Origin: Endobacterium cereale
Lineage (GTDB): Bacteria > Pseudomonadota > Alphaproteobacteria > Rhizobiales > Rhizobiaceae
Assembly: GCF_009617585.1 (NCBI RefSeq)
Contig: NZ_WIXI01000051.1
Location: 1-64,000, forward strand
Direction of reading: 5' to 3'
DNA: 64,000 nucleotides
Within the stretch, counting starts at the first letter, position 1; each line of letters opens with the position of its first letter. Both the position numbers and the translations under genes were made by a program. The notes under the pieces are model-generated. The model saw only the letters and a program-made list of their open reading frames with translations, was not told the origin of the DNA and did not search any database. Below are positions 25,812-35,134 of the stretch, piece after piece.

Positions 25812-26755
25812 ACCTGCAGAAATTCCTGTCCGAAAAACCGTGGATCTGGTCGTTTGCCGCCACCATGATCGTCTGGATCACCACCGTCCTTTTCACCGGC
25901 GGCGCCAGTTCCTTCGGCCTGTCGCAGGCAGCGCTGACATTCGCCGCCTTTTCGGTGATCGTCGGCATCGGCCAGATGTTCGTCATCACGCTCGGGCCGG
26001 GCAATATCGATCTCTCGGTCCCGGCCACCATGACGCTGTCCGGCACGCTGGCGCTCAAGCTGATGGATGTGCAGGACGGCATGATCCTTTTCGGCCTCAT
26101 GGCCTCTATCGGCATCGGCCTGATCATCGGGCTCGGCAATTACATCCTGATCAAGGCGCTGCGCATTCCGCCGATTATCGCCACGTTATCGATGAGTTTC
26201 ATCGTCCAGTCGGTGGCGATCTGGAGCAATCGCGGCCTGCGCATCAAACCGCCGGAAACGCTTGCCGGCTTCGCGACATCGGGCCTGCTCGGCATCCCCA
26301 ACATCGCGCTCGTGGCACTCGTGCTCTCCGTCATCGCCTGGGTTCTTCTGGAAAAATCCATCTATGGTCGCTGGATTTCGGCCATCGGCCAGAGCCGCTT
26401 TGCCGCCCGCATGGCCGGCATTCCGGTCGATGGAACCCGGCTCGTCACATACATGCTCTGCGCCGTACTCGCCTCTGTCTGCGGTTATCTGCTCGCCAGC
26501 TTTTCCGGTGGCGCGGCACTCAACATGGGCTCGGAATACCTGCTGATGTCGATCGCCGTGGTGGTGATCGGCGGCACGGCGGTTGCCGGCGGCAATTCCA
26601 ACATTCCCGGCATCTGGGGCGCCTCGCTCTTCATGTTCCTCGTGGTGTCCATGCTCAACACCTACGGGTTTGGCGCCGGTTTCCGCCTCATCCTCACCGG
26701 TTTCATCATCATCGCCGTCATCCTGCTTGCCGGTGGCAAGAAGTCGATCCGCTGA
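25808..26755 (+). CDS. Sugar ABC importer permease 2 (RbsC type)
   Basis: This 315-residue paralogue of the preceding permease carries GPGNIDLSVPATMTLSGTLA near residue 62 and a C-terminal VVIGGTAVAGGNSNIPG block. It is a multi-pass inner-membrane protein. It starts inside the previous gene's stop (ATGA) and is followed after 34 bp by the lactonase gene. Confidence 0.92.
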   Translation: MNLQKFLSEKPWIWSFAATMIVWITTVLFTGGASSFGLSQAALTFAAFSVIVGIGQMFVITLGPGNIDLSVPATMTLSGTLALKLMDVQDGMILFGLMASIGIGLIIGLGNYILIKALRIPPIIATLSMSFIVQSVAIWSNRGLRIKPPETLAGFATSGLLGIPNIALVALVLSVIAWVLLEKSIYGRWISAIGQSRFAARMAGIPVDGTRLVTYMLCAVLASVCGYLLASFSGGAALNMGSEYLLMSIAVVVIGGTAVAGGNSNIPGIWGASLFMFLVVSMLNTYGFGAGFRLILTGFIIIAVILLAGGKKSIR

Positions 26756-26789
26756 TCTCCGTTTCGAACATATCGATTGGAATAAAACC

Positions 26790-27707
26790 ATGCCGCAGTC
26801 CTCTTCCATATACGAGATCCACGACGACCGTTTCCGCCACCTGATCGTCGGAACTTCCGATCTGGAGGAGCTGTATTCCGATTGCCGCTGGGCCGAAGGC
26901 CCGGTCTGGTTCGCCGATCTCGGCTGCCTGATCTTCAGCGACATCCCCAACCAGCGCATGTTGCGCTGGACGGAAGGAAGCGGCATTTCCACCTACCGCT
27001 CGCCCTCCAACTTCGCCAATGGCAATACACGCGACCGGCAGGGACGGCTTGTCTCTTGCGAACATGGCGGACGACGGGTGACCCGCACCGAGATCGACGG
27101 CGCGATCACCGTGCTGGCCGACAGTTTTGAGGGCAAACGCCTGAATTCGCCGAACGATGTCGTGGTCATATCCGATGGCAGCGTGTGGTTCACCGATCCC
27201 ACCTACGGCATCAAGTCGGATTATGAAGGTTATCGCGCTGAGCCGGAACAGGCGACCCGCAACGTCTACCGGCTCGATCCGGCAAGCGGAAAACTCGACG
27301 CCGTGATTACCGATTTCGGCCAGCCCAACGGGCTTGCCTTTTCGCCCGACGAAAAGACGCTTTACGTCGCGGATTCGTCGTCCAGCCACGACACCAGCGC
27401 CCCACGCCACATCCGCGCTTTCGCTGTCGCTGAAGACGGCCATGTCGGTAACAGCCGCGTGTTCTGCGAACTCGACACCGGCCTGCCGGACGGCTTTCGC
27501 CTCGATATCCATGGCAATCTATGGACCAGCGCCGGCGATGGCGTGCATTGTTTCGGGCCGGATGGAAAGCTTCTCGGAAAAATCCTCGTGCCGCAGACGG
27601 TCGCCAATCTCACTTTTGGTGGGCCACGCAGAAACCGGCTGTTCATTACGGCAACGCGGTCTCTATACGCCGTTTACACGGCGACCAATGGCCATTCGCT
27701 CGGCTAA
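26790..27707 (+). CDS. SMP-30/gluconolactonase-family hydrolase
   Basis: This 305-residue six-bladed β-propeller lactonase has typical SMP-30 blocks: CRWAEGPVWFADLGCLIFSD (first metal-ligand Glu), LNSPNDVVVISDGSVWFTDP (Asn-Asp ligands), FGQPNGLAFSPDEKTLYVAD (Asn ligand) and DGFRLDIHGNLWTSAGDG (Asp ligand). These enzymes hydrolyse sugar lactones with one divalent metal. The gene ends the sugar-importer operon, so it may open the lactone of the imported sugar or of its first oxidation product. No dehydrogenase gene is adjacent. Confidence 0.9.
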   Translation: MPQSSSIYEIHDDRFRHLIVGTSDLEELYSDCRWAEGPVWFADLGCLIFSDIPNQRMLRWTEGSGISTYRSPSNFANGNTRDRQGRLVSCEHGGRRVTRTEIDGAITVLADSFEGKRLNSPNDVVVISDGSVWFTDPTYGIKSDYEGYRAEPEQATRNVYRLDPASGKLDAVITDFGQPNGLAFSPDEKTLYVADSSSSHDTSAPRHIRAFAVAEDGHVGNSRVFCELDTGLPDGFRLDIHGNLWTSAGDGVHCFGPDGKLLGKILVPQTVANLTFGGPRRNRLFITATRSLYAVYTATNGHSLG

Positions 27708-27823
27708 CTACCTCCTTCGCGGACGACGGCAAGCCAAGCGGCTTCGCCGCCCCATAGATATCTGATTGTAGCGCTCAACTCGTCTTCTGCCTGCCCTGTC
27801 TTCAGCCGCGATAACGAGACCGG

Positions 27824-29893
27824 TTACAAATCCAGCTGAAGATCGCCACCCTCCGCCGGAACAGAACAGCAGATCAGTGCTTCCCTCTCCTCAACCGGAT
27901 AGCTGGGCTCGGAAAGATAACTCACCGCGCCTTTCAGAATTTTCGTTCGACAATCGCCACATTGACCGGCCCGGCAACCGTATGCGGGGTTTAGCCCTCG
28001 TTCTTCGGCGATATCCAGGAGAGGGCCGTCGCCGGGCTTCCAGCGCGCTTCCTTTGCCGATTGCGTGAAGATCACGCGCGTGGGGACCGCGGCCGCCGGC
28101 TTGGTGGCGATCGAGGCAGGAGATACCGACTTGTCACGCTTGAGGCCTGATGGCCCGAATGCCTCCGCATGGATCCGGTTGTCCGCAATGTTCATCTTGC
28201 GCAGGCCATCATAGACCGCCTGCATGAAGGGCGCGGGTCCACAGACATAAAAATCATAGTCGCCGAACGGCAGATGCGCCTTCAGCAGGTCCATATCTAT
28301 GTGGCCGACGACATCATGGCTCACCACGTCGCTGGTATCCGGCTGGCTGAGTACCCTGACATCGTGGATCGTCCCTTCGCTGCGCTCCACAAGTTCGCCG
28401 ATTTCGCGATCGAACGCACGTTCCTCCTGCCTACGCGCTGATCTGAACAGCCATATGGGGCGGCGATGGCGGGTCCGGCCGCCCTCGTGAACGACATGGC
28501 GCAGCATGGACAGAAGCGGCGTGATGCCGATCCCGGCGCCGAGCAGAACCGCTGGCCGGCTGCGTTCCATCGCATCGATGGTGAACGCGCCGGCAGGCGC
28601 AAGCGCCTCGATCTCATCGCCCTCACGCAGCCCATGGAGAAACGTCGACGCCCTGCCCTCGCGCTTGATGCTCAGCCGAAAATAGCCGTCGGACGGCGCA
28701 TTCGATATCGTGTAACTGCGGCGGATTACCTCATCGCCGTCAGTAATACGGATCGGCAGGTGCTGGCCTGCCATAGGCGGGACGAGTGCTTCGTCGTCCG
28801 CCGGAGCAAGATGCAGCGACCGAATAGTGGCGCTTTCTTCCACGATCTTGCCGATGCGCAACCGGCGCCATGTGCCGGCCTTTGCCGCAGCCGTAAGGCG
28901 GGACTGCGCTTCGTCCCATGTCCCCGTCATCAGGCTGCTTGGCGACATCCCGTTGTCTGCAAATGTCCACCGCAACGGCAGCGCATCCCGGCGCATGACG
29001 ATCTTTTCGGGCATCACGCGCCACAGCCGCTCGGCACCTTCGAAGGCGGCGATCTCGGGCGAATCCAGAATGACTTCCACCCTGCCCGCCAGTTGCAGCA
29101 CGTCTCCGGTGTCGTGGTCGACAAACAGGAGTCCGGCCCTCGGATTGACGAGGAAATTGCCGAGCGTGTTGAAAAACAGGTTGCCGTTGAAATCGGGAAC
29201 CGTCAGGCCGCCGTCCGCATCGATGCGCAGGAAGCCCGGACGGCCTCCGCGGTGAGAAACATCCACCTGCCGCCCTTCGTCATCTCGGTCCAGATAGGAC
29301 GCAACAAAAAACGAGGCTGCGGCCTCTATAATCCGCCGCGCCGGATCGTCGAGCCGATCGGACACGGACAGGTTGGACACATGCGGCAATGCCGGATCGC
29401 GTTTGAAGGCAAACTGCCGGTTCTGGATATAACGCGGGCAGTTTCCAAAACTTTGCTCGACGGCAACGGAAAAACCGTCGCCTTCGCCGCGTGTGATCAT
29501 GCCGTTCATGCGGTTTCGGCGACGGGTAATGAGATCGATGCCGAGCAGGCCGATCGCATCGCCGTTTTTCATCCCCTCCTGCGCTGGATCGGACGGATCG
29601 CCGATCGCCTCGATATCGAGGGTAAGGGGATCCGGGGAAGACACGAAACCCGGCGCGCCGCTGCGAATGGTCGCCCAGGGAATACCTTGCGCATCCACGG
29701 TGCCGATCACGATAAAGGGCAGCAGCGGATAAAATTCGCGATGCTGATCGAGCAGGAAACGGCGCACGAATTTTCGACCCACCGTATCCATCTGCTCCGC
29801 AACACCCGCATGGCGCTGCAATTCCAGCTCGCCATCATGCCATGGTGAAGACAGTGTCAGGATGGCCTCGTGACCCTTTACCTTGTCGAGCAT
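27824..29893 (-). CDS. PNPOx-like / FAD-NAD reductase / [2Fe-2S] ferredoxin fusion
   Basis: This protein of about 689 residues has three parts. Residues ~35-320 are pyridoxamine-5'-phosphate-oxidase-like (FLLDQHREFYPLLPFIVIG... FNGNLFFNTLGNFLVNPRAGLLFVD). Residues ~340-570 are a ferredoxin-NAD(P) reductase module with FAD motif RRSYTISNAPS and nucleotide-binding GAGIGITPLLSML and YVCGPAPFM. Residues ~605-689 are a plant-type ferredoxin with Cys640, Cys645, Cys648 and a last ligand near 675. Electrons would flow NAD(P)H to FAD to [2Fe-2S]; the partner and substrate are unknown. I chose ATG 29893 because GGAGG sits 6 bases before it; ATG 29905 would put that site inside the gene. It follows a GST gene by about 60 bp. 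Confidence 0.9.
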   Translation of the reverse strand: MLDKVKGHEAILTLSSPWHDGELELQRHAGVAEQMDTVGRKFVRRFLLDQHREFYPLLPFIVIGTVDAQGIPWATIRSGAPGFVSSPDPLTLDIEAIGDPSDPAQEGMKNGDAIGLLGIDLITRRRNRMNGMITRGEGDGFSVAVEQSFGNCPRYIQNRQFAFKRDPALPHVSNLSVSDRLDDPARRIIEAAASFFVASYLDRDDEGRQVDVSHRGGRPGFLRIDADGGLTVPDFNGNLFFNTLGNFLVNPRAGLLFVDHDTGDVLQLAGRVEVILDSPEIAAFEGAERLWRVMPEKIVMRRDALPLRWTFADNGMSPSSLMTGTWDEAQSRLTAAAKAGTWRRLRIGKIVEESATIRSLHLAPADDEALVPPMAGQHLPIRITDGDEVIRRSYTISNAPSDGYFRLSIKREGRASTFLHGLREGDEIEALAPAGAFTIDAMERSRPAVLLGAGIGITPLLSMLRHVVHEGGRTRHRRPIWLFRSARRQEERAFDREIGELVERSEGTIHDVRVLSQPDTSDVVSHDVVGHIDMDLLKAHLPFGDYDFYVCGPAPFMQAVYDGLRKMNIADNRIHAEAFGPSGLKRDKSVSPASIATKPAAAVPTRVIFTQSAKEARWKPGDGPLLDIAEERGLNPAYGCRAGQCGDCRTKILKGAVSYLSEPSYPVEEREALICCSVPAEGGDLQLDL

Positions 29894-29955
29894 ACCTGCC
29901 TCCATTCGTCGGGAAAAATGCGGCCGATGGGTTGGCCGGCCGCATGTCCGCAGTG

Positions 29956-30567
29956 TCAGGCGGCGAGACCGATCGCGGTCTTGGGGAACGGCACAAAACC
30001 CGGAAGCGCCTCGATCCGTGCCAGCCAGTGACGGACTTCCGGATGTGGCGCGAGGTCCACATTGCCTTCCGGCGCACTGACGATGTAGCTGTAGAGCGCG
30101 ATGTCCGCGATCGTCGGGCGGCTGCCGGTGATAAACCGGTCCTGTTCAAGCTCGGCATTGATCAGGCCGAGAATGCGGTGCGCGCGGGAAATCACTTCGT
30201 CGGCTCGGAAATCTGCACCGAACACGGTGATCAGTCGGGCGGCTGCCGGGCCATAGGCGATCTCGCCGGCGGCAACGGACAACCATTTCTGGACTTTCGC
30301 AAGGTTCAGCGGATCATCCGGAAGCCAGTCCTTGCGGCCGAGTTTGGTTGCGACATAGACGAGGATGGCATTGGAATCGCTGACGGCGACGCCATCGTCC
30401 TCCAGCACCGGCACTTGGCCGAACGGATTGAGCTTCAGGAAATCGGGCTTCTTGTGCTCGCCGTTTGCCAGATCCACCTCGACGACTTCGGCCTTCAAGC
30501 CGAGCAGCGAGAGAAACAGCAGAGCGCGGTGGGCATGGCCGGAAAGCGGAAAATAGTAGAGTTTCAT
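29956..30567 (-). CDS. Glutathione S-transferase family protein
   Basis: This 203-residue protein has an N-terminal thioredoxin-fold domain starting MKLYYFPLSGHAHRALLFLSLLG and containing NPFGQVPVLEDDGVAVSDSNAILVY, the glutathione-binding cis-Pro and Asp-Ser motif. An all-helical C-terminal domain has the SRPTIADIALYSYI capping motif with its conserved Asp. It probably conjugates or reduces electrophiles with glutathione. It is the first gene of a unit with the fusion oxidoreductase, divergent from a LysR gene, which suggests a detoxification or xenobiotic-response role (inference). Confidence 0.92.
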   Translation of the reverse strand: MKLYYFPLSGHAHRALLFLSLLGLKAEVVEVDLANGEHKKPDFLKLNPFGQVPVLEDDGVAVSDSNAILVYVATKLGRKDWLPDDPLNLAKVQKWLSVAAGEIAYGPAAARLITVFGADFRADEVISRAHRILGLINAELEQDRFITGSRPTIADIALYSYIVSAPEGNVDLAPHPEVRHWLARIEALPGFVPFPKTAIGLAA

Positions 30568-30685
30568 GAGGGGCTCCTTGAGATGGCGGAGCGCGAACTC
30601 CGATGACGCTCAGAGCCTAGCAACATCCAGATTCGTGATGTAGATACCGATTTTTTAACGTTTCCTCTCATTTTTCGGTAGGCTA

Positions 30686-31579
30686 ATGGATCGTCTCGAT
30701 GCAATGTCTGTGCTGCTGGCCGTGGTGGAAACCGGCAGCCTCTCCGCCGCCTCCCGAGCGCTGCACTCGCCATTGCCCACTGTCAGCCGCAAGATGTCAG
30801 AGCTCGAAGCCCATCTCGGCGTTCGCCTGATCACGCGAACAAGCCGCAGGATCATGCTGACCGAGGCCGGCGAAAGTTATGTTGCCGCCGCGCGGGAAAT
30901 TCTCGGACGCGTCGAGGAGGCGGAACGCCGTGCCTCGGGCGAATATATCGCGCCGCGGGGGGACCTGATGATGACGGCACCGATCGTTTTCGGTCGCCTG
31001 CATATCCTGCCGGTCGTCACCGATTTTCTGAAGGCATTTCCCGACATTAATATTCGGCTCACCTTGAGCGACCGAACCGTCAGCCTTGCGGATGAACAAA
31101 TCGATGTGGCGCTGAGGATCGGCCAGCTTCCCGAAAGCAACATGGTTGCAACGCGTGTCGGCGCCATGCGCACGACGGTCTACGCCCATCCGCACTACCT
31201 GAAGCGCCATTCCCGGCCGCTTCACCCCCGCGATCTCGGTGATCACCAGTCCATCGCTTTCGAGGGCGTGCTCTCGCATCGCTTCTGGACGTTTCGCGAT
31301 GGCGCGCAGGATATTTCCGCGGCGATCAGGCCGCGCCTCTCGGTCAACACGGCCGAGGCTGCCGTGGATGCCGCAGCATCGGGGATCGGTGTGACCCGCG
31401 TCATGGCCTATCAGGCGAAAAGAGCGGTCGATGCGGGCCTGCTTGAGCCGCTTCTGGAAGACTTCGAACTGGAAGCTTCGCCCGTGCACCTCGTTCATCT
31501 CTCGCAAGGATCAATGCCGCTTAAGCTGAGGGCATTTCTGGATTATGCGGCGCCAAGGCTGAGGAAAGCCTTGGGCTAG
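30686..31579 (+). CDS. LysR-family transcriptional regulator
   Basis: This 297-residue LysR regulator has an N-terminal winged helix-turn-helix (MDRLDAMSVLLAVVETGSLS...RTSRRIMLTEAGESY) and a C-terminal effector domain (RGDLMMTAPIVFGRLHILPVV). It belongs to the large group resembling DmlR/AaeR. It is divergent from the GST-oxidoreductase unit across a 118-bp intergenic region, the classic arrangement for a regulator of that unit. The effector is unknown. Confidence 0.93.
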   Translation: MDRLDAMSVLLAVVETGSLSAASRALHSPLPTVSRKMSELEAHLGVRLITRTSRRIMLTEAGESYVAAAREILGRVEEAERRASGEYIAPRGDLMMTAPIVFGRLHILPVVTDFLKAFPDINIRLTLSDRTVSLADEQIDVALRIGQLPESNMVATRVGAMRTTVYAHPHYLKRHSRPLHPRDLGDHQSIAFEGVLSHRFWTFRDGAQDISAAIRPRLSVNTAEAAVDAAASGIGVTRVMAYQAKRAVDAGLLEPLLEDFELEASPVHLVHLSQGSMPLKLRAFLDYAAPRLRKALG

Positions 31580-31779
31580 GACATGCTCCCGGCCCATCTG
31601 CGACCGGTATCGCAGATGGGTTTGCGAGAGAGCAGCATAGACCCTTCTCGCGGGGCGAAGGGGCAAGCGGCACCACCTGCATTCCGTATGCGATGCCGCT
31701 GCAGACTAGTCGTCGTTGACAGATATCCTACAAGTGGATATGTTGACCTCATAACCGGTATTCAGATCGGATTAACAGC

Positions 31780-32493
31780 ATGTCACTGAAGGCCATCAGA
31801 CCGCTAACGCGTGCACCTCTGCTCCATATATCGGTGCAGGAGAGCCTGCGTGACTTCATCAGCGACAACGGGCTGACACCCGGAACCTTGCTTCCTGCCG
31901 AATCCGAACTGGCCAACCAGCTTGGTGTCAGCCGCAACTCGCTGCGCGAAGGCATCAAGGCGCTGGAATCGCTCGGCGTACTGGAGGCCCGTCGCGGCGT
32001 CGGTATTTTCGTGAAGGCGTTTTCCTTCGAACCGCTTCTGGACAATCTCGCCTATGGGCTTGGAGGAGCGTTGCGGCAGGTCGAGGAACTGATCGAAATC
32101 CGTCGCGTGCTTGAAGCCGGCATGATCGGCAAGTCGCTGGCGATGATCAGCGACGAGGATATCGCCGAACTGCGGGCCACCGTCGATCGCATGGGAGCTC
32201 ACGCAAAACGCGGCGAGACCTTTGCCGACGAGGACCAGCAGTTTCACGCCCTGCTGTTCAGTTGCCAGAACAACGAGACCTTCACGCGGCTCATCGATAT
32301 TTTTTGGCTGGCTTTCTACAAGGCATCCGATTTCGTCAATCTCGACACGGTCGATCCGATAGCAACGTGGAAGGACCACGCGGCCATCGTCGATGCCGTC
32401 GAGAAGAAGGATCTGGCCGAGGTGCAACGGCGGCTGGCCCGCCATTACGAGGGGATTTCGCGGGTCATCGCCGCAAGCAAGTCAGCAAGCTAA
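31780..32493 (+). CDS. GntR-family regulator, FadR/FCD type
   Basis: This 237-residue regulator has an N-terminal winged helix (QESLRDFISDNGLTPGTLLPAESELANQLGVSRNSLREGIKAL, residues ~20-62) and a C-terminal all-helical FCD ligand domain. The FCD metal-binding His/Asp positions are visible around DEDQQFHALLF and DHAAIVDAVEKKD. It lies 23 bp before the binding-protein gene of a Dpp-type importer in the same direction, so it probably regulates that operon in response to a carboxylic acid (inference from FCD regulators). Confidence 0.92.
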   Translation: MSLKAIRPLTRAPLLHISVQESLRDFISDNGLTPGTLLPAESELANQLGVSRNSLREGIKALESLGVLEARRGVGIFVKAFSFEPLLDNLAYGLGGALRQVEELIEIRRVLEAGMIGKSLAMISDEDIAELRATVDRMGAHAKRGETFADEDQQFHALLFSCQNNETFTRLIDIFWLAFYKASDFVNLDTVDPIATWKDHAAIVDAVEKKDLAEVQRRLARHYEGISRVIAASKSAS

Positions 32494-32516
32494 TTTCAAT
32501 TGTGGGAGGAGCACAA

Positions 32517-34103
32517 ATGAAACGCATGTCCGGACTAACAACCGCCATCGCGCTTACCGCCATGATGGCGACGACAGCATTGCCGGGTTTTGTCGCACCA
32601 GGACAGGCCGCAACTTTATCCGGCGGTTTCGACGTCGGCCCCGGCGGTTTTCAGGGCAATTTCAATCCGCTTGCCGCGACCAGCGGTTTTACCTGGCTGA
32701 GCGTCTATTTCGAACCGCTCGTCACCTATGACGAAAAGCTGCAGAAAGTGGTGGGCCTGCTGGCGTCGTCCTACGAGGTCAGCCCCGACCAGAAGACCTA
32801 CACATTCAAGCTGGCGGATGCGAAATGGCACGACGGCAAGCCGTTCACCGCCAAAGACGCCAAATTCACCATGGAACTGGCGAAAAATGCCAAGACCGGC
32901 TCGGTTCTTGCCGCCCGCCTGACGGCGATATCCTCCGTGGAAGCCACCGACGATAAAACGCTTGTGATCAAGCTCTCGGCCCCGTCGGCCAGCCTGATGG
33001 ACGCGCTGACCAAGGTGATGATGCTGCCGGAACATGCGCTGTCACAGATCCCGGCCGATCAGCTGGCGAAAAACTCCTGGTGGTCTACCGCACCGATCGG
33101 CACCGGCCCATTCAAGTTCAACAGATACGTGACCGATCAATATGTCGAACTGGCCGCCAATACCGAGTATCGCGGTGGCAAGCCGGCGCTGGAAAAGGTG
33201 ATCAACCGCTATTTCGCCAATCCGGCAGCCGCGATCGCCGCCCTTCGGGCCGGTGAAATCCAGTTCACCTATGTGGACAGCAACGACCTCAACGCCTTCC
33301 GCGACAACAAGGACTTCCGCATCATCGAAGGAGATTCCTTCGTCGTCAACTATCTTGGCTTCAACCACGATGCACCGATCTGGAAGGATCTGCGCGTCCG
33401 CCAGGCGGTGATGTATGCGATCAACCGCGATGCCATCATCCAGAGCCTCTATGGCGGCGCGGCCAAACAGGCGAACTGTGCGTATGTTTCCGATCAGGTC
33501 GTGCCGCAGGGTATCGAGGCCTATGCCTATGACCCGGAAAAGGCCAAAAAACTGCTGGAAGAGGCTGGCTGGGACAAGATCAACGGCGACAAGCCCATCA
33601 CGCTTCTGACCTATTACACGACGCCGCTCGCCGCCAATGTCATGGCCGCCGTGCAGGCCATGCTGGCGCAGGTCGGCATCAATGTGGTGCCGCGCGCCGT
33701 CGACACCCCGACCTATAACAGCATCGTGCTCAACCCGACGCCTGATGTGGCACAGTTCCAGATGGTCTATGCCGGCCTGCAGAACGGGCCCGATCCCGGC
33801 AGCATCAATGTCGGCCTCAACGAAAAGCAGATCCCGCCCGCCGGCCCGAACGTGGTGCGCGCCCGTATGCCGGAGCTGACGAAGGCGCTGGATACGGCGC
33901 TCGGCGAGACCGACGCGACCAAGCGGGATACCCGTTATCAGGATATTTGCAAGGTGATGAATGCCGAACTGCCTTGGGGCACGCTCTGGGTGGCCAATCG
34001 ATATGGCGTCGCCTCCGTCAAGCTGAAGGATTTTGTCTGGACGCCGGCGCCCGGAGGCGGCCCCTATCAGGCGCATCCGGAAAAATGGTCGATCGCCGAA
34101 TGA
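32517..34103 (+). CDS. Dpp/Opp-type ABC importer binding protein
   Basis: This 528-residue family-5 extracellular solute-binding protein has a signal peptide ending near GQAA and the family motifs FNPLAATSGFTW, SYEVSPDQKTYTFKLADAKWHDGKPFTAKD and VRQAVMYAINRDAI. Despite the family name, such proteins bind peptides, nickel, opines or oligosaccharides. The two aldolase genes in this operon point to a small organic ligand rather than peptides. ATG 32517 is preceded by GGGAGGAGCACA. Confidence 0.93.
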   Translation: MKRMSGLTTAIALTAMMATTALPGFVAPGQAATLSGGFDVGPGGFQGNFNPLAATSGFTWLSVYFEPLVTYDEKLQKVVGLLASSYEVSPDQKTYTFKLADAKWHDGKPFTAKDAKFTMELAKNAKTGSVLAARLTAISSVEATDDKTLVIKLSAPSASLMDALTKVMMLPEHALSQIPADQLAKNSWWSTAPIGTGPFKFNRYVTDQYVELAANTEYRGGKPALEKVINRYFANPAAAIAALRAGEIQFTYVDSNDLNAFRDNKDFRIIEGDSFVVNYLGFNHDAPIWKDLRVRQAVMYAINRDAIIQSLYGGAAKQANCAYVSDQVVPQGIEAYAYDPEKAKKLLEEAGWDKINGDKPITLLTYYTTPLAANVMAAVQAMLAQVGINVVPRAVDTPTYNSIVLNPTPDVAQFQMVYAGLQNGPDPGSINVGLNEKQIPPAGPNVVRARMPELTKALDTALGETDATKRDTRYQDICKVMNAELPWGTLWVANRYGVASVKLKDFVWTPAPGGGPYQAHPEKWSIAE

Positions 34104-34171
34104 GGCGATACCGCTCCTGAGAAAAACAGGGTGGCCGGCGTCAGGCCCGCCACCCTCACAGGAACATATCC

Positions 34172-35131
34172 ATGCTGAAATACAGTCTCCGGCGCCTGCT
34201 GATCGGGGCAGGCATGCTGCTTGCCTTGAGCATGCTGATCTTCGTGATGTTGCGCCTCACCCCCGGCGATCCGATCGACGCCTATATCGATCCCAATGTG
34301 CCGATGTCGCCATCGGACCTTGCGGAACTGCGCGCCACGCTCGGCCTCGACCGACCGCTGCCGCTGCAATATCTTGCGTGGCTGCAGCAGGCGCTGACCG
34401 GCAATCTTGGCTATTCGATCCAGCGCCCTGATCAGGCGGTGCTGAACCTCGTCTTTTCGCGCATCGGTCCTACCGTTCTATTGATGGGAACGGCGATCGT
34501 TCTCGCCATCATTGCCGGCATCGCGACAGGCATCATCAGCGCCGTTCGCCGTAATTCCTTGGCTGACGTGTCCTTTTCGGTGCTTGCCGTCACCGGTATT
34601 TCCAGCCCGCCATTTTTGAGCGGCTTGGTTGGCCTCTATCTCTTCTCCGTCTATTTCAACTGGATGCCCTCTGGCGGCATGCTGACACCCGGTCGGGAGT
34701 TTTCTCTTCTCGACCTCATCCACCATCTCATCTTGCCCGCCTCACTTTTGGCATTGGCGCAAACGGCACTGATCATGCGCTACATGCGTGGATCGATGCT
34801 GGAAGTCCTCAATCAGGATTATGTGCGCACCGCCCGCGCCAAGGGTGTCGCGGAATTCTGGGTGATCACCAAACACGCCCTGCGCAATGCGCTGCTGCCG
34901 GTCATCACCCTGATCGGCTCGACCATCGGCCTTGCTATCGGTGGAGCCATCTTCATCGAAAGCGTCTTCAACTGGCCGGGCATGGGTCTGCTGATGGTCA
35001 CTGCCGTCGAAAACCGCGACTACCCGGTGATCATGGGCTCGACGCTGGTTATCGGCGCCTGCGTCATCACCGTCAACCTTCTGACCGACCTCGCCTATGC
35101 GGTGGTCGATCCGCGCATCGAGGTGGGCTGA
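34172..35131 (+). CDS. Dpp-type ABC permease 1 (DppB-like)
   Basis: This 319-residue permease begins with the typical LKYSLRRLLIGAGMLLALSMLIF first membrane segment and contains the loop TPGDP...LRATLGLDRPLPLQY. A cytoplasmic EAA-like loop (DYVRTARAKGVAEFWVITKHALRNAL) follows, and the ending is LTDLAYAVVDPRIE. It forms the channel with the next permease, which starts 3 bp after its stop. Confidence 0.93.
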   Translation: MLKYSLRRLLIGAGMLLALSMLIFVMLRLTPGDPIDAYIDPNVPMSPSDLAELRATLGLDRPLPLQYLAWLQQALTGNLGYSIQRPDQAVLNLVFSRIGPTVLLMGTAIVLAIIAGIATGIISAVRRNSLADVSFSVLAVTGISSPPFLSGLVGLYLFSVYFNWMPSGGMLTPGREFSLLDLIHHLILPASLLALAQTALIMRYMRGSMLEVLNQDYVRTARAKGVAEFWVITKHALRNALLPVITLIGSTIGLAIGGAIFIESVFNWPGMGLLMVTAVENRDYPVIMGSTLVIGACVITVNLLTDLAYAVVDPRIEVG

Positions 35132-35134
35132 ACG

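Noticed and set aside
28466..29848. Long plus-strand ORF (460 codons) opposite the fusion oxidoreductase
   Set aside because: High-GC shadow frame; the minus-strand gene has three recognisable domains.
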